Below, piece after piece: positions 16,979-26,361 of a DNA stretch of 63,352 nt. The notes under the pieces are model-generated. The model was not told the origin of the DNA, did no database searches, and saw only the letters and a program-made list of their open reading frames with translations. Origin of the DNA: Vreelandella glaciei. Lineage in GTDB: Bacteria > Pseudomonadota > Gammaproteobacteria > Pseudomonadales > Halomonadaceae. Within the stretch, counting starts at the first letter, position 1. Every line of letters starts with the position of its first letter. The DNA is taken from NCBI RefSeq assembly GCF_013415125.1, contig NZ_JACCDE010000032.1, positions 1 to 63,352 of the forward strand, written 5' to 3'. The translations under genes and the position numbers were made by a program.

Positions 16979-18270
16979 CCGAACTACTGATTTTCGTCGG
17001 TGGCTTGTTAGTTCTGATGGCCATTGGCTTGCCCGTGGTGGTCGCCATTGGCGTGACCTCCTTTATCGCCTTGGTAGCGACCGGTACCGGCGGGCTACCC
17101 GTCGAGTTACTCCCGCTGCGCATGGTGCAAACCCTCAATAACTTTACCCTGCTGGCGATTCCGCTGTTTATTCTGGCCGCCAACATCATGAATATTGGCT
17201 CCACCACCACGCGGATTTTTGATTTTGCGACTGCCTTAGTAGGTTTTACCAAGGGTGGCCTGGGTCACGCCAACGTGGTGGCCAGCTCCATTTTCGCCAC
17301 GATGTCGGGCACCGCGGTGGCCGATGCTGCCGGGCTGGGTAGTATCGAAATCAAGGCGATGAAAGAGCGTGGCTACGAGTTGGGTTACTCAACCGGCATC
17401 ACTGCCGCCTCTAGCGTCATCGGGCCAATTCTGCCGCCCAGTATCGCGCTCGTCGTTTATGGCTGGCTGGCCAATGTGAGTATTGGTGGGCTGTTTATGG
17501 CGGGGCTACTGCCGGGTATCTTGATGGCACTGCTGCTGATGGGAATGACCGTGCTGCTGTCTGCCAGCGGTAGGGTGGTGATGCCTAAACCCACGCCTTT
17601 TGACGCCTGCGAAGTTGTCCGCACCGGTAAACGCGCTATTTTGCCTTTGATGATGCCAGCGATTATCGTCGGCGGTATTTGGGGCGGTTTCTTCACGCCC
17701 ACCGAAGCGGGCGCTATTGCCTCGCTCTACGCGATCATTCTAGGTGGACTGATCTACCGCGATTTGAATTGGAAGGATCTGTTTAACGCCTTCAGTCGCA
17801 CGCTGATGTTCAGTGCAGTTATCCTGCTGATTATTGCGGTCTCCAGCTTTTATGGCTGGATACTGGTGCGCATGGGCATTCCTCAGGCGTTAGCGGGTCA
17901 GGTCGCCAGCATCGATATGCCGATGTTTGCGCTGCTACTCTGTTTTGCGCTGTTCTTCCTATTGATCGGTTGCTTTATGTCAGTGATCGAAAGCATCCTG
18001 ATTTTTACCCCCATTGTGGTGCCCGCAGCGCTAAGCGCCGGATTAGACCCTGTTCACTTCGGTATCGTGATGGTGATCACGCTATCGGTGGGGGTCATTA
18101 CGCCGCCATTTGGCACGGTGCTGTTTTTAATGGTGGGCATTACCCGGCTGCGTTATGGCCAAGTGGTGACCGCGATACTGCCGTTCTTGCTGCCGATCAT
18201 TGCGACCATTTTGCTGTTGATCGCCGTGCCTGGATTGGCCACTTGGCTGCCAGATATCATGGGGTACTAA
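16975..18270 (+). CDS. TRAP transporter large permease (DctM)
   Basis: A 431-residue polytopic membrane protein of the DctM/SiaM type, the sodium-coupled channel subunit. Typical stretches are [15 protein letters not shown] near the start, [27 protein letters not shown], and [14 protein letters not shown]. It overlaps dctQ by four bases and is followed after 16 bp by the aldolase gene, so uptake and cleavage are co-expressed. Confidence 0.93.
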   Translation: MTELLIFVGGLLVLMAIGLPVVVAIGVTSFIALVATGTGGLPVELLPLRMVQTLNNFTLLAIPLFILAANIMNIGSTTTRIFDFATALVGFTKGGLGHANVVASSIFATMSGTAVADAAGLGSIEIKAMKERGYELGYSTGITAASSVIGPILPPSIALVVYGWLANVSIGGLFMAGLLPGILMALLLMGMTVLLSASGRVVMPKPTPFDACEVVRTGKRAILPLMMPAIIVGGIWGGFFTPTEAGAIASLYAIILGGLIYRDLNWKDLFNAFSRTLMFSAVILLIIAVSSFYGWILVRMGIPQALAGQVASIDMPMFALLLCFALFFLLIGCFMSVIESILIFTPIVVPAALSAGLDPVHFGIVMVITLSVGVITPPFGTVLFLMVGITRLRYGQVVTAILPFLLPIIATILLLIAVPGLATWLPDIMGY

Positions 18271-18286
18271 TTCAGAAGGAGCCCGT

Positions 18287-19057
18287 ATGAAAATGCCGCA
18301 CAACGCGTTTAAGCAACTGCTACTGGCGGGCCAACCCCAAACGGGCATTTGGCTTGGCTTGACCAGTGCTTATACCGCTGAGATTGCCGCCACGGCGGGC
18401 TTCGACTGGCTGTTGATTGACGCAGAACATACGCCTAATGATCTCGCCAGCCTGCTTGCTCAGCTGCAGGCGCTGGCCCCCTATCAAAGCCACCCGGTGG
18501 TTCGCCCGCCCACCGGCGATGCGGTATTGATCAAGCGTTACCTGGATATTGGCGTGCAGAACCTGCTCATCCCCATGGTCGAGACCGCCGAGCAAGCGGC
18601 TGAGTTAGTGGCGGCTACGCGTTACCCACCCCAGGGTATTCGCGGCGTTGGTCATGTGCTGGCACGCGCCTCGCGTTGGGGGCAGGCAGAAGATTACCTC
18701 TCCCGCGCTGATGACGAAATCTGCCTCATGCTGCAGGTGGAGAGCCCCCAGGCGCTTGCTAACCTGGAGGCTATCGCTGCAGTAGACGGTGTCGATGGGG
18801 TGTTTATTGGCCCGGCGGATTTGTCGGCGTCTATGGGGCATCTCGGCAATGCCAACCACCCTGAAGTGACAGAAGCGATTAGTGACGCCATTAACAAGAT
18901 ACGCGCTGCGGGGAAGGCAGCGGGTATCGTCACGGTGGATGAGCAGGCAGCCCGCGGCTATCTCGCCGCGGGCTGTACCTTCGTTGGTGTCGGGATTGAT
19001 ACGCTGCTTTACGCCAATGCGCTGCGAGGTCTAGCGGAGCGGTTCAAGCACGAATGA
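18287..19057 (+). CDS. HpaI/HpcH-family class II aldolase
   Basis: A 256-residue pyruvate-dependent, metal-dependent aldolase of the HpaI family, which includes 2-keto-3-deoxy-rhamnonate, 2-dehydro-3-deoxyglucarate and 4-hydroxy-2-oxoheptanedioate aldolases. Seen motifs are [14 protein letters not shown] (catalytic His), [33 protein letters not shown] (metal Glu/Asp). The products would be pyruvate plus an aldehyde. With a fuconate dehydratase-type gene on the converging operon, 2-keto-3-deoxy-L-fuconate or a 2-keto-3-deoxy-pentonate are the best guesses. AAGGAG precedes the ATG. Confidence 0.87.
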   Translation: MKMPHNAFKQLLLAGQPQTGIWLGLTSAYTAEIAATAGFDWLLIDAEHTPNDLASLLAQLQALAPYQSHPVVRPPTGDAVLIKRYLDIGVQNLLIPMVETAEQAAELVAATRYPPQGIRGVGHVLARASRWGQAEDYLSRADDEICLMLQVESPQALANLEAIAAVDGVDGVFIGPADLSASMGHLGNANHPEVTEAISDAINKIRAAGKAAGIVTVDEQAARGYLAAGCTFVGVGIDTLLYANALRGLAERFKHE

Positions 19058-19077
19058 ACCAAATAGTGGTGAACCAT

Positions 19078-19097
19078 GCTGGGGATTACTCCCCAGC
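19078..19097. terminator. bidirectional hairpin at convergent operon ends
   Basis: GCTGGGGA (19078-19085) and TCCCCAGC (19090-19097) form a perfect 8-bp stem with loop TTAC. It overlaps the stop codon of the minus-strand FAD oxidase gene and follows the aldolase gene, so it can end transcripts from both sides, though no strong T-run is present. Confidence 0.55.
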
Positions 19098-20513
19098 AGC
19101 AGGCAAAATCCTTCCTGGGTTCATCAATCCTTTGGGGTCGAATAGCGCTTTAACGCCGCTGACCATCTCCCGCTCAATCGGCGATAGCCGCGCCAAATAA
19201 GGTGCTTGCTTGGTGCGGCCAATGCCATGTTCAGCGCTGATGCTGCCCTGGAAGTCATCCAGCACCTCAAAAAGACGCTCTTCAAGCTCGTGCAGATGGG
19301 CTTTCTTATCGCTATCCGCCATTGCCGTGGGCGGTAGGATATTGAAGTGCAGATTGCCGTCGCCCACATGGCCGTAGGCAATAATGTCGCACTCGGGGGA
19401 CGCCGCCATCACCACCTCGCTTGCCCGGCTAACGAAGTCCGGAATCGCCGAAATGGGTACCGAGATATCGGTGCGCAGATGCTCGCCGCGCCGCCGTTGA
19501 CCTTCCAGCATACTTTCACGGAACTGCCACAGCTGGGCGGACTGGGTGTCGCTAGAGGCTAGCGCACCATCCAGCACCAGCTCGCGCTCCATGCCGGTTT
19601 CCAGCAGCGCTTCCAGCAAGGCGGTAAGGTCCACGGGGCCTGTGGCGGCGACTTCCATCAGCACGTACCAGGGGTAGGCGCTATCCAGCGGATCGCGTAG
19701 CTCGGGCGTCGCTTCAATTGCCAGCTCGATGCAGCGGCGAGGAATCAGCTCAAAAGCCGTTAGCAGATCGCAGCACTCTCGGCGAGCCAAACCGTAAAGG
19801 TCAATGACTGCCTGAACGGAGGGCAGTCCCAGCAGCGCCGTCCGGTTTTGGGTTGGGCGCGGTGATAGTTTTAACACCGCGCCAGTGACGATACCCAAGG
19901 TACCTTCACTACCCAGAAACAGCTGTTGAAGGTCGTAGCCGCGATTGTCCTTATGCAGCGCACTTAGGCTCTCCCAGATACGCCCGTCGGGGAGCACTAC
20001 TTCAAGGCCCAGCACCAGCTCGCGCATCATGCCGTAGCGCAACACGTTAAGCCCGCCCGCGTTGGTGGCGATATTGCCGCCAATCTGACAACTGCCTTGA
20101 GCCCCTAACGAGAGGGGAAAGTCACAATCATGATCAAAGGCGGCCAGCTTAACGTTTTCAAGGATACAGCCCGCGTCTACCGTGATAGTGAAGTTGACCG
20201 GATCAATGGCCCGCACATTGTTTAGGCGTTCCAAGCTGATCACCAGCTCCTGACCACTGGCGGCAGGCAAGGCGCCTGCCACCAGGCCGCTATGGCCGCC
20301 CTGAGGCGTCATCGCGATCCCTTGTTGATAGCAGCGCTTTGCAACCTCGGCGACTTCAGCGGTATTAGCTGGGCGAGCCACGGCCAACGGCATGCCCAGC
20401 GTATCGCCTGCCCAGTCGCTAACGTAGCGCGCCATGGCGTGCGGTTCGCGCAGTAAACCGCGCTCGCCGAGCAGGCTGGTTAACTCATTTAAAAAGGTGG
20501 TGGTGTCGGTCAT
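19086..20513 (-). CDS. FAD-binding 2-hydroxyacid oxidase/dehydrogenase (GlcD-like)
   Basis: A 475-residue flavoprotein of the VAO/PCMH fold, close to glycolate oxidase GlcD and D-lactate or D-2-hydroxyglutarate dehydrogenases. The FAD-binding part contains GGHSGLVAGALP and GGNIATNAGGLNVLRYGMMRELV, and the C-terminal part has AYGHVGDGNLHFN and SAEHGIGRTK, the metal/substrate loop. It likely oxidises an alpha-hydroxy acid into the electron-transport chain. Its ATG overlaps the stop of the fuconate dehydratase gene (TAATG), so it handles a product or side product of that pathway, perhaps lactate or glycolate released by aldol cleavage. Confidence 0.85.
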   Translation of the reverse strand: MTDTTTFLNELTSLLGERGLLREPHAMARYVSDWAGDTLGMPLAVARPANTAEVAEVAKRCYQQGIAMTPQGGHSGLVAGALPAASGQELVISLERLNNVRAIDPVNFTITVDAGCILENVKLAAFDHDCDFPLSLGAQGSCQIGGNIATNAGGLNVLRYGMMRELVLGLEVVLPDGRIWESLSALHKDNRGYDLQQLFLGSEGTLGIVTGAVLKLSPRPTQNRTALLGLPSVQAVIDLYGLARRECCDLLTAFELIPRRCIELAIEATPELRDPLDSAYPWYVLMEVAATGPVDLTALLEALLETGMERELVLDGALASSDTQSAQLWQFRESMLEGQRRRGEHLRTDISVPISAIPDFVSRASEVVMAASPECDIIAYGHVGDGNLHFNILPPTAMADSDKKAHLHELEERLFEVLDDFQGSISAEHGIGRTKQAPYLARLSPIEREMVSGVKALFDPKGLMNPGRILPAAGE

Positions 20514-21814
20514 TAACGCTCTTCCTGCCAGGCTGCGCCTTCGGGGAAGCGGTGCTGTGCTTGGGATTCTGCGTGCATGGCAATGCTGTAACCCGGCGCC
20601 TCAGGCACTTGGTAGCGGCCACGGTTGATGACTACCGGGTCGATAAAGTGCTCGTGAAGGTGGTCTACGTACTCCAGCACGCGGCCTTCAAGGCTACCGG
20701 ATACCGCGATGTAGTCGAATAGCGAGATATGTTGGGTGTATTCGCAGAGCCCAACGCCGCCGCCATGAGGGCAAATCGGTACGCCGAATTTAGCGGCCAT
20801 CAGCACCACCAGAATGACTTCGTTGAGCCCGCCCAGGCGCGCCGCATCGAGCTGACAGTAGTCGATGGCATCCGCCTGAAAGAACTGTTTGAACATTACC
20901 TTGTTGTGGCAGTGTTCGCCGGTGGCGACACCAATCGGCGCCACGCGGTGGCGGATCTCGGCGTGGCCGAGAATGTCGTCAGGGCTGGTGGGCTCTTCGA
21001 TCCATAGCGGGTCAAACTCGGCCAGGCGGCGCATTTTGGTGATCGTCTCGTCGACTTCCCACACCTGGTTGGCGTCCATCATTAGCACGTTGTCCCAACC
21101 GATCTCATCGCGCAGCAGCGCTGCACGGCGGGCATCTTCTTCGATGTCGCCGCCAATTTTCTGTTTGAAGTGCGTCCAGCCTTCGGCCAGCGCTTCACGC
21201 GCCAGGCCGCGCACTTTCTCGTCGCTGTAACCCAGCCAGCCCGCTGATGTGGTGTAGCCGGGGTAGCCGTCACTGCGCATTTCTGCTTCCCGTGCCGCTT
21301 TGCCGGATGACTGGCGGCGTAGCAGGCAGATCGCTTCTTCTGGCGTTAATGCATCCGTCACAAATCGGAAGTCGAGACAGTGCACCAGCTGTTCGGGCGT
21401 CATATCCACCAGCAGTTTCCATACCGGCTTGCCTTCTTTCTTCGCCCACATATCCCACACGGCGTTGACGATGGCGGCGGTCGCCAAGTGAATCGCGCCT
21501 TTATCGGGCCCAATCCAGCGTAGCTGGCTGTCGCCGGTGATTTCCCGCCAGAAGGTGCCCATATTGTCGGTTATCGAGGAAAGTGTTTTCCCTTCAATCA
21601 GCGGCGCCAGCGACTGCAGTGCCGTGACGACAATCTCGTTACCGCGACCAATCGTGAAGGTCAGACCGTGCCCTTCGGGGCTGCCGTCATCGGTGTGTAG
21701 GATGACGTAGGCGGCGGAGTAGTCCGGCGCGGCATTCATGGCATCCGAGCCATCCAGCGAGCGCGAGGTGGGGAAGCGAATGTCTTGAATCTCGACGCGA
21801 GTAATCGTTGTCAT
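20513..21814 (-). CDS. L-fuconate dehydratase family (enolase superfamily)
   Basis: A 433-residue enolase-superfamily acid-sugar dehydratase resembling L-fuconate dehydratase (and human ENOSF1). Conserved elements are KQKIGG (general base Lys), MMDANQVW and WIEEPTSPDD (metal ligands), and GVATGEHCHNK. It would dehydrate L-fuconate to 2-keto-3-deoxy-L-fuconate; members also take D-arabinonate. The upstream gene is a XylX-type dehydratase, which acts on 2-keto-3-deoxy-D-pentonate. That makes D-arabinonate a real alternative substrate. AAGGAG lies before the ATG. Confidence 0.85.
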   Translation of the reverse strand: MTTITRVEIQDIRFPTSRSLDGSDAMNAAPDYSAAYVILHTDDGSPEGHGLTFTIGRGNEIVVTALQSLAPLIEGKTLSSITDNMGTFWREITGDSQLRWIGPDKGAIHLATAAIVNAVWDMWAKKEGKPVWKLLVDMTPEQLVHCLDFRFVTDALTPEEAICLLRRQSSGKAAREAEMRSDGYPGYTTSAGWLGYSDEKVRGLAREALAEGWTHFKQKIGGDIEEDARRAALLRDEIGWDNVLMMDANQVWEVDETITKMRRLAEFDPLWIEEPTSPDDILGHAEIRHRVAPIGVATGEHCHNKVMFKQFFQADAIDYCQLDAARLGGLNEVILVVLMAAKFGVPICPHGGGVGLCEYTQHISLFDYIAVSGSLEGRVLEYVDHLHEHFIDPVVINRGRYQVPEAPGYSIAMHAESQAQHRFPEGAAWQEER

Positions 21815-21845
21815 TGTGCTCTCCTTGGCGTGGTGGGGGTGAAAT

Positions 21846-23009
21846 TTAACGGCGCGCTAGGTGGCGCATCAGTTCGCGAATGCCGTAGGTCCAGGGCGGT
21901 AGCTGATCGCTTCTGCCTACCCGGTTGACCAGTGCGCCCAGCGCTGGGGTGGCAATGGTGACGCGATCACCCAGGTGATGGGTAAAGCCCTGGCCTTGGC
22001 CGTCGCGGTCCTGAATCGGCGAGAACATAGTGCCCAGGAACAGCATAAAACCGTCCGGGTATTGGTGGTGGGCGCCGATGGTTTGGCTAACCAAGTCCAA
22101 CGGGTCGCGGCTGATCTCGCGCATATCGCTTTCGCCCTGGAGCAGGAAGTCGTCGTCTTCGCCCTCGATACGTAGCGATACCTGGCAGTTGCGCACGCTG
22201 TCGATATCGAAGTGATCGTCAAACAGGCGAATGAACGGGCCGAGTGAGCAGGAGGCGTTGTTATCTTTCGCCTTACCCAGCAACAAGGCGCTACGCCCCT
22301 CGACATCACGCAGGTTGACGTCGTTGCCCAGAGTGGCACCGCGAACTTTCCCACGGCTATCGACGGCCAGCACGATTTCGGGTTCAGGATTGTTCCATTG
22401 AGAAGAGGGGTGTAAGCCTACAGGCGTGCCAAAACCCACCGATGAGAGCGGCTGGGATTTGGTGAACACCTCCGCATCGGGGCCGATGCCGACTTCCATG
22501 TATTGTGACCACCCTCCGCGTGCCTGAAGCGCCTTTTTCAGCGACATCGCCTCTTCAGAACCCGGCACCATCTTGGAAAGATCTGTGCCGATCAGTGCTT
22601 GAAGATCCTCACGCAGTGCAACTGCCCGCGCCGGGTCGCCGCCCGCTTGCTCTTCGATCACTCGCTCCAAAAGGCTAACGGCAAAGGTGACGCCGCACGC
22701 TTTAACGGCCTGCACATCACAAGGCGCAAGCAGGTAGGGCGCTTGTGGCTGGGGTAGCTGAGAGTTTTCCAGCAGTGCCTCAACACTGCACAGATGGGGA
22801 CCTTCCGCCTGCTGCACTACCGCTTGTAGGTCGTCGCGTTCCAGCAGGTCAGCCATGGTGGGGCCAAAGGCGGTAATGTCGATCACCTGGCCGTTGTTGA
22901 CAGTGACTAGCGCGGGGCCGGGATGGCTGCCTTCCAGCCAAACGCGGCCAACCAGCAGCGCGTTACCCAGGTCGGCGGGAAGTGTATCCGTCGATGAAAG
23001 TGGCTTCAT
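21846..23009 (-). CDS. xylX: FAH-family 2-keto-3-deoxy-D-pentonate dehydratase, XylX-like
   Basis: A 387-residue protein of the fumarylacetoacetate hydrolase superfamily. It resembles Caulobacter XylX, 2-keto-3-deoxy-D-xylonate dehydratase of the Weimberg pathway, over its whole length: CGVTFAVSLLERVIEE, YMEVGIGPDAEVFTKSQPL, WNNPEPEIVLAVD (metal Glu), GNDVNLRDVEGRSALLLGKA, DNNASCSLGPFIRLFD and LFLGTMFSPIQDRD. It would form 2-oxoglutarate semialdehyde. ATG 23009 is chosen because GGAG within the preceding codons is well spaced for it, unlike ATG 23021. It heads the operon with the fuconate-type dehydratase and FAD oxidase, apart from the other xylonate genes. A diketo-acid hydrolase role is the alternative. 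Confidence 0.8.
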   Translation of the reverse strand: MKPLSSTDTLPADLGNALLVGRVWLEGSHPGPALVTVNNGQVIDITAFGPTMADLLERDDLQAVVQQAEGPHLCSVEALLENSQLPQPQAPYLLAPCDVQAVKACGVTFAVSLLERVIEEQAGGDPARAVALREDLQALIGTDLSKMVPGSEEAMSLKKALQARGGWSQYMEVGIGPDAEVFTKSQPLSSVGFGTPVGLHPSSQWNNPEPEIVLAVDSRGKVRGATLGNDVNLRDVEGRSALLLGKAKDNNASCSLGPFIRLFDDHFDIDSVRNCQVSLRIEGEDDDFLLQGESDMREISRDPLDLVSQTIGAHHQYPDGFMLFLGTMFSPIQDRDGQGQGFTHHLGDRVTIATPALGALVNRVGRSDQLPPWTYGIRELMRHLARR

Positions 23010-23107
23010 GTGCTTCTCCATTCGTTCTTAGAATTAGTTTTAATCGTTAGCAGTGGTAGGCGACTGGCGCTAAACAAGCCATCGCCTATCATGTTATAGA
23101 TGTCGTG

Positions 23108-23126
23108 TTGTATGACAGGTATGCCA
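23108..23126. promoter_or_regulatory. putative FadR-type operator, SDR operon side
   Basis: A 19-bp stretch around GTATGACAGGTATG in the divergent region between the xylX-like and SDR genes. It matches 15 of 19 bases with a stretch upstream of the TRAP binding-protein gene at 26246-26264. Both promoters belong to the same four-carbon acid module, whose last gene is a FadR-type regulator. Confidence 0.4.
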
Positions 23127-23246
23127 GTTCATGGCTTACTTTAGCGCACCGTTCCATTTCGGGTCGATAGTTAAATCTATCTGGATAAAGACGGTGGCGC
23201 TAAGCACAGCGCTCACCATAAAACAAAAAGTGTTAAGGAGAATTTC

Positions 23247-24011
23247 ATGTTAGACGAGTGGAAAGGTAAGCGAGTATTGATCACCGGTGCCAGCCGTGGC
23301 ATTGGCGCGGCGGTTGCGAAACAGCTGGGGGCATTAGGAGCCCACGTAGCGGTGCACTATCACAGCAGTGAAGCCCCCGCTGAAACAGTGGCTCAGGCGA
23401 TTCGCGATGCGGGTGGGGACGCTTTTACCCTGAAAGCAGACGTCAGCCACACTCGCGAGACCCAAAAACTCGTCGACGATGCCGCCGAACGTCTGGGCGG
23501 TTTAGACCTGTTGATCAATAACGCTGGCGACATGCTGGGCCGTGTTGGTTTAGAGGAAATGGATGATGATCAATATGACCGGGTCATGGATCTCAATGTT
23601 CGCTCGGTTGTGATGGCCAGCCGCGCAGCGCTGCCGCATTTTCGCCGCGCAGGCGGCGGAAATATCATTCACACCACCTCGATTGCCGCACGCAATGGCG
23701 GCGGGGGTGGCGCTGGCCTGTACGCCTCAGCAAAAGGCTTTGTGAGTACGATCACGCGTAATATGGCCAAGGAACTGGCGGGAGATAATATTCGCGTTAA
23801 TGCCGTTGCCCCTGGCACGATTGCTACCGATTTTCATGATCGTCACTCAAGCGAGGCGCATCTCAACGCAGCGCGGGCATCGATCCCCATGGGCCGGTTA
23901 GGCACGTCGGAAGAGTGTGTCGGGGCTTATGTTTTCCTCGGAACAGAAACGCTGAGTGGTTATGTCACCGGTCAGATCATCGAGGTCAACGGCGGGCAGC
24001 TAATGCCATGA
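23247..24011 (+). CDS. short-chain dehydrogenase/reductase
   Basis: A 254-residue classical SDR. The cofactor loop is [10 protein letters not shown], the NAG motif is NNAGDM, the catalytic residues are Ser in HTTSIA and Tyr/Lys in YASAKGF, and the end is [13 protein letters not shown]. It oxidises or reduces a hydroxy compound with NAD(P). Translational overlap with PdxA2 (ATGA at 24008) ties it to four-carbon sugar-acid breakdown, where it could set up the oxidation state or epimer needed by the kinase. A 2-keto-3-deoxy-fuconate 4-dehydrogenase role with the divergent operon is the alternative. The ribosome site is AAGGAG. Confidence 0.85.
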   Translation: MLDEWKGKRVLITGASRGIGAAVAKQLGALGAHVAVHYHSSEAPAETVAQAIRDAGGDAFTLKADVSHTRETQKLVDDAAERLGGLDLLINNAGDMLGRVGLEEMDDDQYDRVMDLNVRSVVMASRAALPHFRRAGGGNIIHTTSIAARNGGGGGAGLYASAKGFVSTITRNMAKELAGDNIRVNAVAPGTIATDFHDRHSSEAHLNAARASIPMGRLGTSEECVGAYVFLGTETLSGYVTGQIIEVNGGQLMP

Positions 24012-25009
24012 ATAGCTCTCCACGCTGTTATGAAATCGCGATCACCATGGGCGATCCTGCCGGTATCGGCCCCGAAATCATTTGCCGCGCCTTGAGTGCT
24101 ATGTCCGCTGCTGAGCGCGCCACAACGATGGTCATCGGTGACCCAGCGATTTATCGCCGGGCAGCGGCAAGTATTGGCGCCGCGCTTGAATTCGTGCCAC
24201 TAGAGCAGGCAGAAAGCGGTAAGGACCATGTAGCGGTTGGTATGGTCGAGATGCCAGAAGGTGCTGAGATTCCCGATGGCCAAATCAGCGCCGGGGCGGG
24301 GGATATGGCGTTTCGCTGCGTTCACAAAGCCGTGGAATTGGTGCAGTCGGGGCAGGCCCAGGTGATCGTCACCGCGCCGCTGAACAAGGCGGCGCTGCAT
24401 GAAGCCGGGCACCACTATGATGGCCACACCGGGATGCTGGCGTCGCTGACCGGCGCGCCCTCATCGTTCATGCTGCTGGCATCTGAAACGCTCTCAACAC
24501 TGCATGTTTCCACCCACGTTTCGCTGCGCGATGCGATCGATCGAGTCACCCCCGAACGCATCATTGCCACCGTTGAGGCGGGGCATGCGCACTTGCTAGC
24601 GTTGGGTATGAAGGCGCCGCGCATTGCCGTGGCAGGCCTTAACCCGCATTGCGGCGAAGGCGGTATTTTTGGCGATGAAGATAGCCGCTGTATCGCCCCA
24701 GCGGTGGAGCGCTTGCGCGAGCGTGGTTTTGATGTGAGCGGGCCTATCTCGGCAGATACGGTGTTTTACCGCGCCTCAAAAGGCGAGTTCGATTTGGTTA
24801 TCGCCCAGTATCACGACCAGGGCCATATCCCCGTCAAACTGATTGCTTTTGATACTACGGTGAATGTCAGCCTCGGCTTACCGCTTCAGCGCACCTCGGT
24901 GGATCACGGCACCGCCTTTGATATTGCCTGGCAGGGCAAAGCCGATGCCACCAATATGGGGTCTGCGATTGCCTATGCCCGGCGGTTAGCCAGTGGCGCC
25001 AAAGCATGA
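24008..25009 (+). CDS. pdxA2: PdxA2-type 4-phospho-threonate/erythronate dehydrogenase
   Basis: A 333-residue PdxA-family NAD-dependent oxidative decarboxylase: [13 protein letters not shown] at the start, metal-binding His in [23 protein letters not shown] and [11 protein letters not shown], and [15 protein letters not shown]. True PdxA makes pyridoxine precursors. The PdxA2 subgroup, next to DUF1537 kinases, turns 4-phospho-D-threonate or D-erythronate into dihydroxyacetone phosphate and CO2. The adjacent, overlapping DUF1537 gene places it in PdxA2. The ATG at 24008 overlaps the SDR stop; longer in-frame starts lie inside the SDR gene. Confidence 0.88.
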   Translation: MNSSPRCYEIAITMGDPAGIGPEIICRALSAMSAAERATTMVIGDPAIYRRAAASIGAALEFVPLEQAESGKDHVAVGMVEMPEGAEIPDGQISAGAGDMAFRCVHKAVELVQSGQAQVIVTAPLNKAALHEAGHHYDGHTGMLASLTGAPSSFMLLASETLSTLHVSTHVSLRDAIDRVTPERIIATVEAGHAHLLALGMKAPRIAVAGLNPHCGEGGIFGDEDSRCIAPAVERLRERGFDVSGPISADTVFYRASKGEFDLVIAQYHDQGHIPVKLIAFDTTVNVSLGLPLQRTSVDHGTAFDIAWQGKADATNMGSAIAYARRLASGAKA

Positions 25010-26202
25010 GTAGCTGCCGATTGGCGATTATTGCCGACGATCTTTCGGGCGCGCTGGATACTGCCGCTCCGTTTGCCGCGCGGGGCGCAGATGCCCGCGT
25101 GGTGATCAGCCTGGAGGCATTAGCAACAACGCTTGAGGCGTGGCAAGGGCAGTGGCCAGCGGTTATCGCCGTGAATACCGAATCCCGTCATTTAAAGGCC
25201 GAGGAGTCGGCGCTTCGGGTAAGTGAAGCAGTGTGTTTACTCAGGCGAGTAGCGCCTCAGCAGTGGTTCAAGAAAGTCGATTCGACCCTGCGTGGCCAAG
25301 TAGTGGCTGAGTGTAAAGCGCTGCGAGAAGCGCTTGGTTTGCCCCTGCTGCTGGCGCCTGCGGTGCCCGCCCAGGGTAGGACCGTTCGCGACGCAGAAGT
25401 ATGGGTGGATGGTCTGCCACTGGCAGAAACAGACTACCAGCAGGATGCCCGCTCAGCGCCGCTGGCAGGCCCCATCGATGTCGCTTTTGCCGCCGGTGGC
25501 TTGCCCCTGCAGCGCTATCGCCCGGGGCAGGCAACATCGCTCCCCAGCGAAGATTATATCGCTGATGCCGAGAGCGATGAGGAGCTTGCAGCAGTTTATA
25601 ACCTTATGGATACCGACAGTCACCATGCCATGGCGGGTGCGGCGGGATTGGCAACGGCGATGGCTCAACGCTGCTTTGGAGCACCTGAGTCGCCGTGTCG
25701 AACGCTCCACAACGTCAATAAAGTGCTTTATGCCGTGGGGTCGAGAAGCGCTCGCGCTGCGGAGCAACTGATGCAGCTGCGCCAGCACTTCTCCCATTTG
25801 AGCGTTATTGAAGTGAGCGCTGATAAGTTCGCTACCCGTGCTTCAAATGCCTGCGTGGTGGTGCCAGAATCCGGCACCCAGCGTACGGCCGGTGAAGTGT
25901 CCGGGGCGATGGCCGCCCAGGTGGCGTCGATCACCTCGCACTGGCAGCAGGATGAGGAGAGCCTGCTGTTTTTAACCGGTGGAGATATCGCCATGGCCGT
26001 GCTGTCTCGGCTAGGCGTGAGCCATATTGGCGTTGAAGCCGAGTGTTCACCTGGCGTGGCGCTCGGCTATATCGATGGCGACCCCCGGCGCCGTGTGATG
26101 ACCAAAGCGGGTGGCTTTGGCGATCCACAGCTGCTCGTGCGCTTACATGATCAGTTCAGTCTTCGCCTAAATCGTCATCGGCACGATGAAAATCCTGAGT
26201 GA
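25006..26202 (+). CDS. four-carbon acid sugar kinase (DUF1537/DtnK-DenK family)
   Basis: A 398-residue ATP-dependent kinase of the DUF1537 family, which phosphorylates threonate, erythronate or related acids at O4. The N-terminal substrate domain starts [22 protein letters not shown] and has [10 protein letters not shown]; the C-terminal nucleotide domain ends with [18 protein letters not shown] and [11 protein letters not shown]. The start overlaps the pdxA2 stop (ATGA), so kinase and phosphate-ester dehydrogenase are translationally coupled. D-threonate is the favoured substrate by analogy, but DUF1537 specificity cannot be read from the sequence. Confidence 0.88.
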   Translation: MSSCRLAIIADDLSGALDTAAPFAARGADARVVISLEALATTLEAWQGQWPAVIAVNTESRHLKAEESALRVSEAVCLLRRVAPQQWFKKVDSTLRGQVVAECKALREALGLPLLLAPAVPAQGRTVRDAEVWVDGLPLAETDYQQDARSAPLAGPIDVAFAAGGLPLQRYRPGQATSLPSEDYIADAESDEELAAVYNLMDTDSHHAMAGAAGLATAMAQRCFGAPESPCRTLHNVNKVLYAVGSRSARAAEQLMQLRQHFSHLSVIEVSADKFATRASNACVVVPESGTQRTAGEVSGAMAAQVASITSHWQQDEESLLFLTGGDIAMAVLSRLGVSHIGVEAECSPGVALGYIDGDPRRRVMTKAGGFGDPQLLVRLHDQFSLRLNRHRHDENPE

Positions 26203-26245
26203 GAAGGTTGCGCAATGGTAGGCGACCAACTAGGTTTGAAATGGG

Positions 26246-26264
26246 TGGTATGACACGTATACAG
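26246..26264. promoter_or_regulatory. putative FadR-type operator, TRAP operon side
   Basis: A 19-bp stretch with inverted GTAT...ATAC (GGTATGACACGTATAC) about 100 bp before the dctP start. It is related to 23108-23126, and a further GTATACC word follows at 26284-26290. Confidence 0.4.
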
Positions 26265-26361
26265 CTCTATGGTCGGTTACGTCGTATACCACTGCTCACC
26301 TAATAATTAACTACAGATCACAATAGCCAACAATAAATCCAATGGTTATGAGGAGTACACG

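Noticed and set aside
24008..25009. Housekeeping pdxA (vitamin B6 synthesis)
   Set aside because: Overlap with a DUF1537 kinase and an SDR and closeness to a TRAP sugar-acid operon fit PdxA2; no pdxJ, ksgA or surA neighbour is present.
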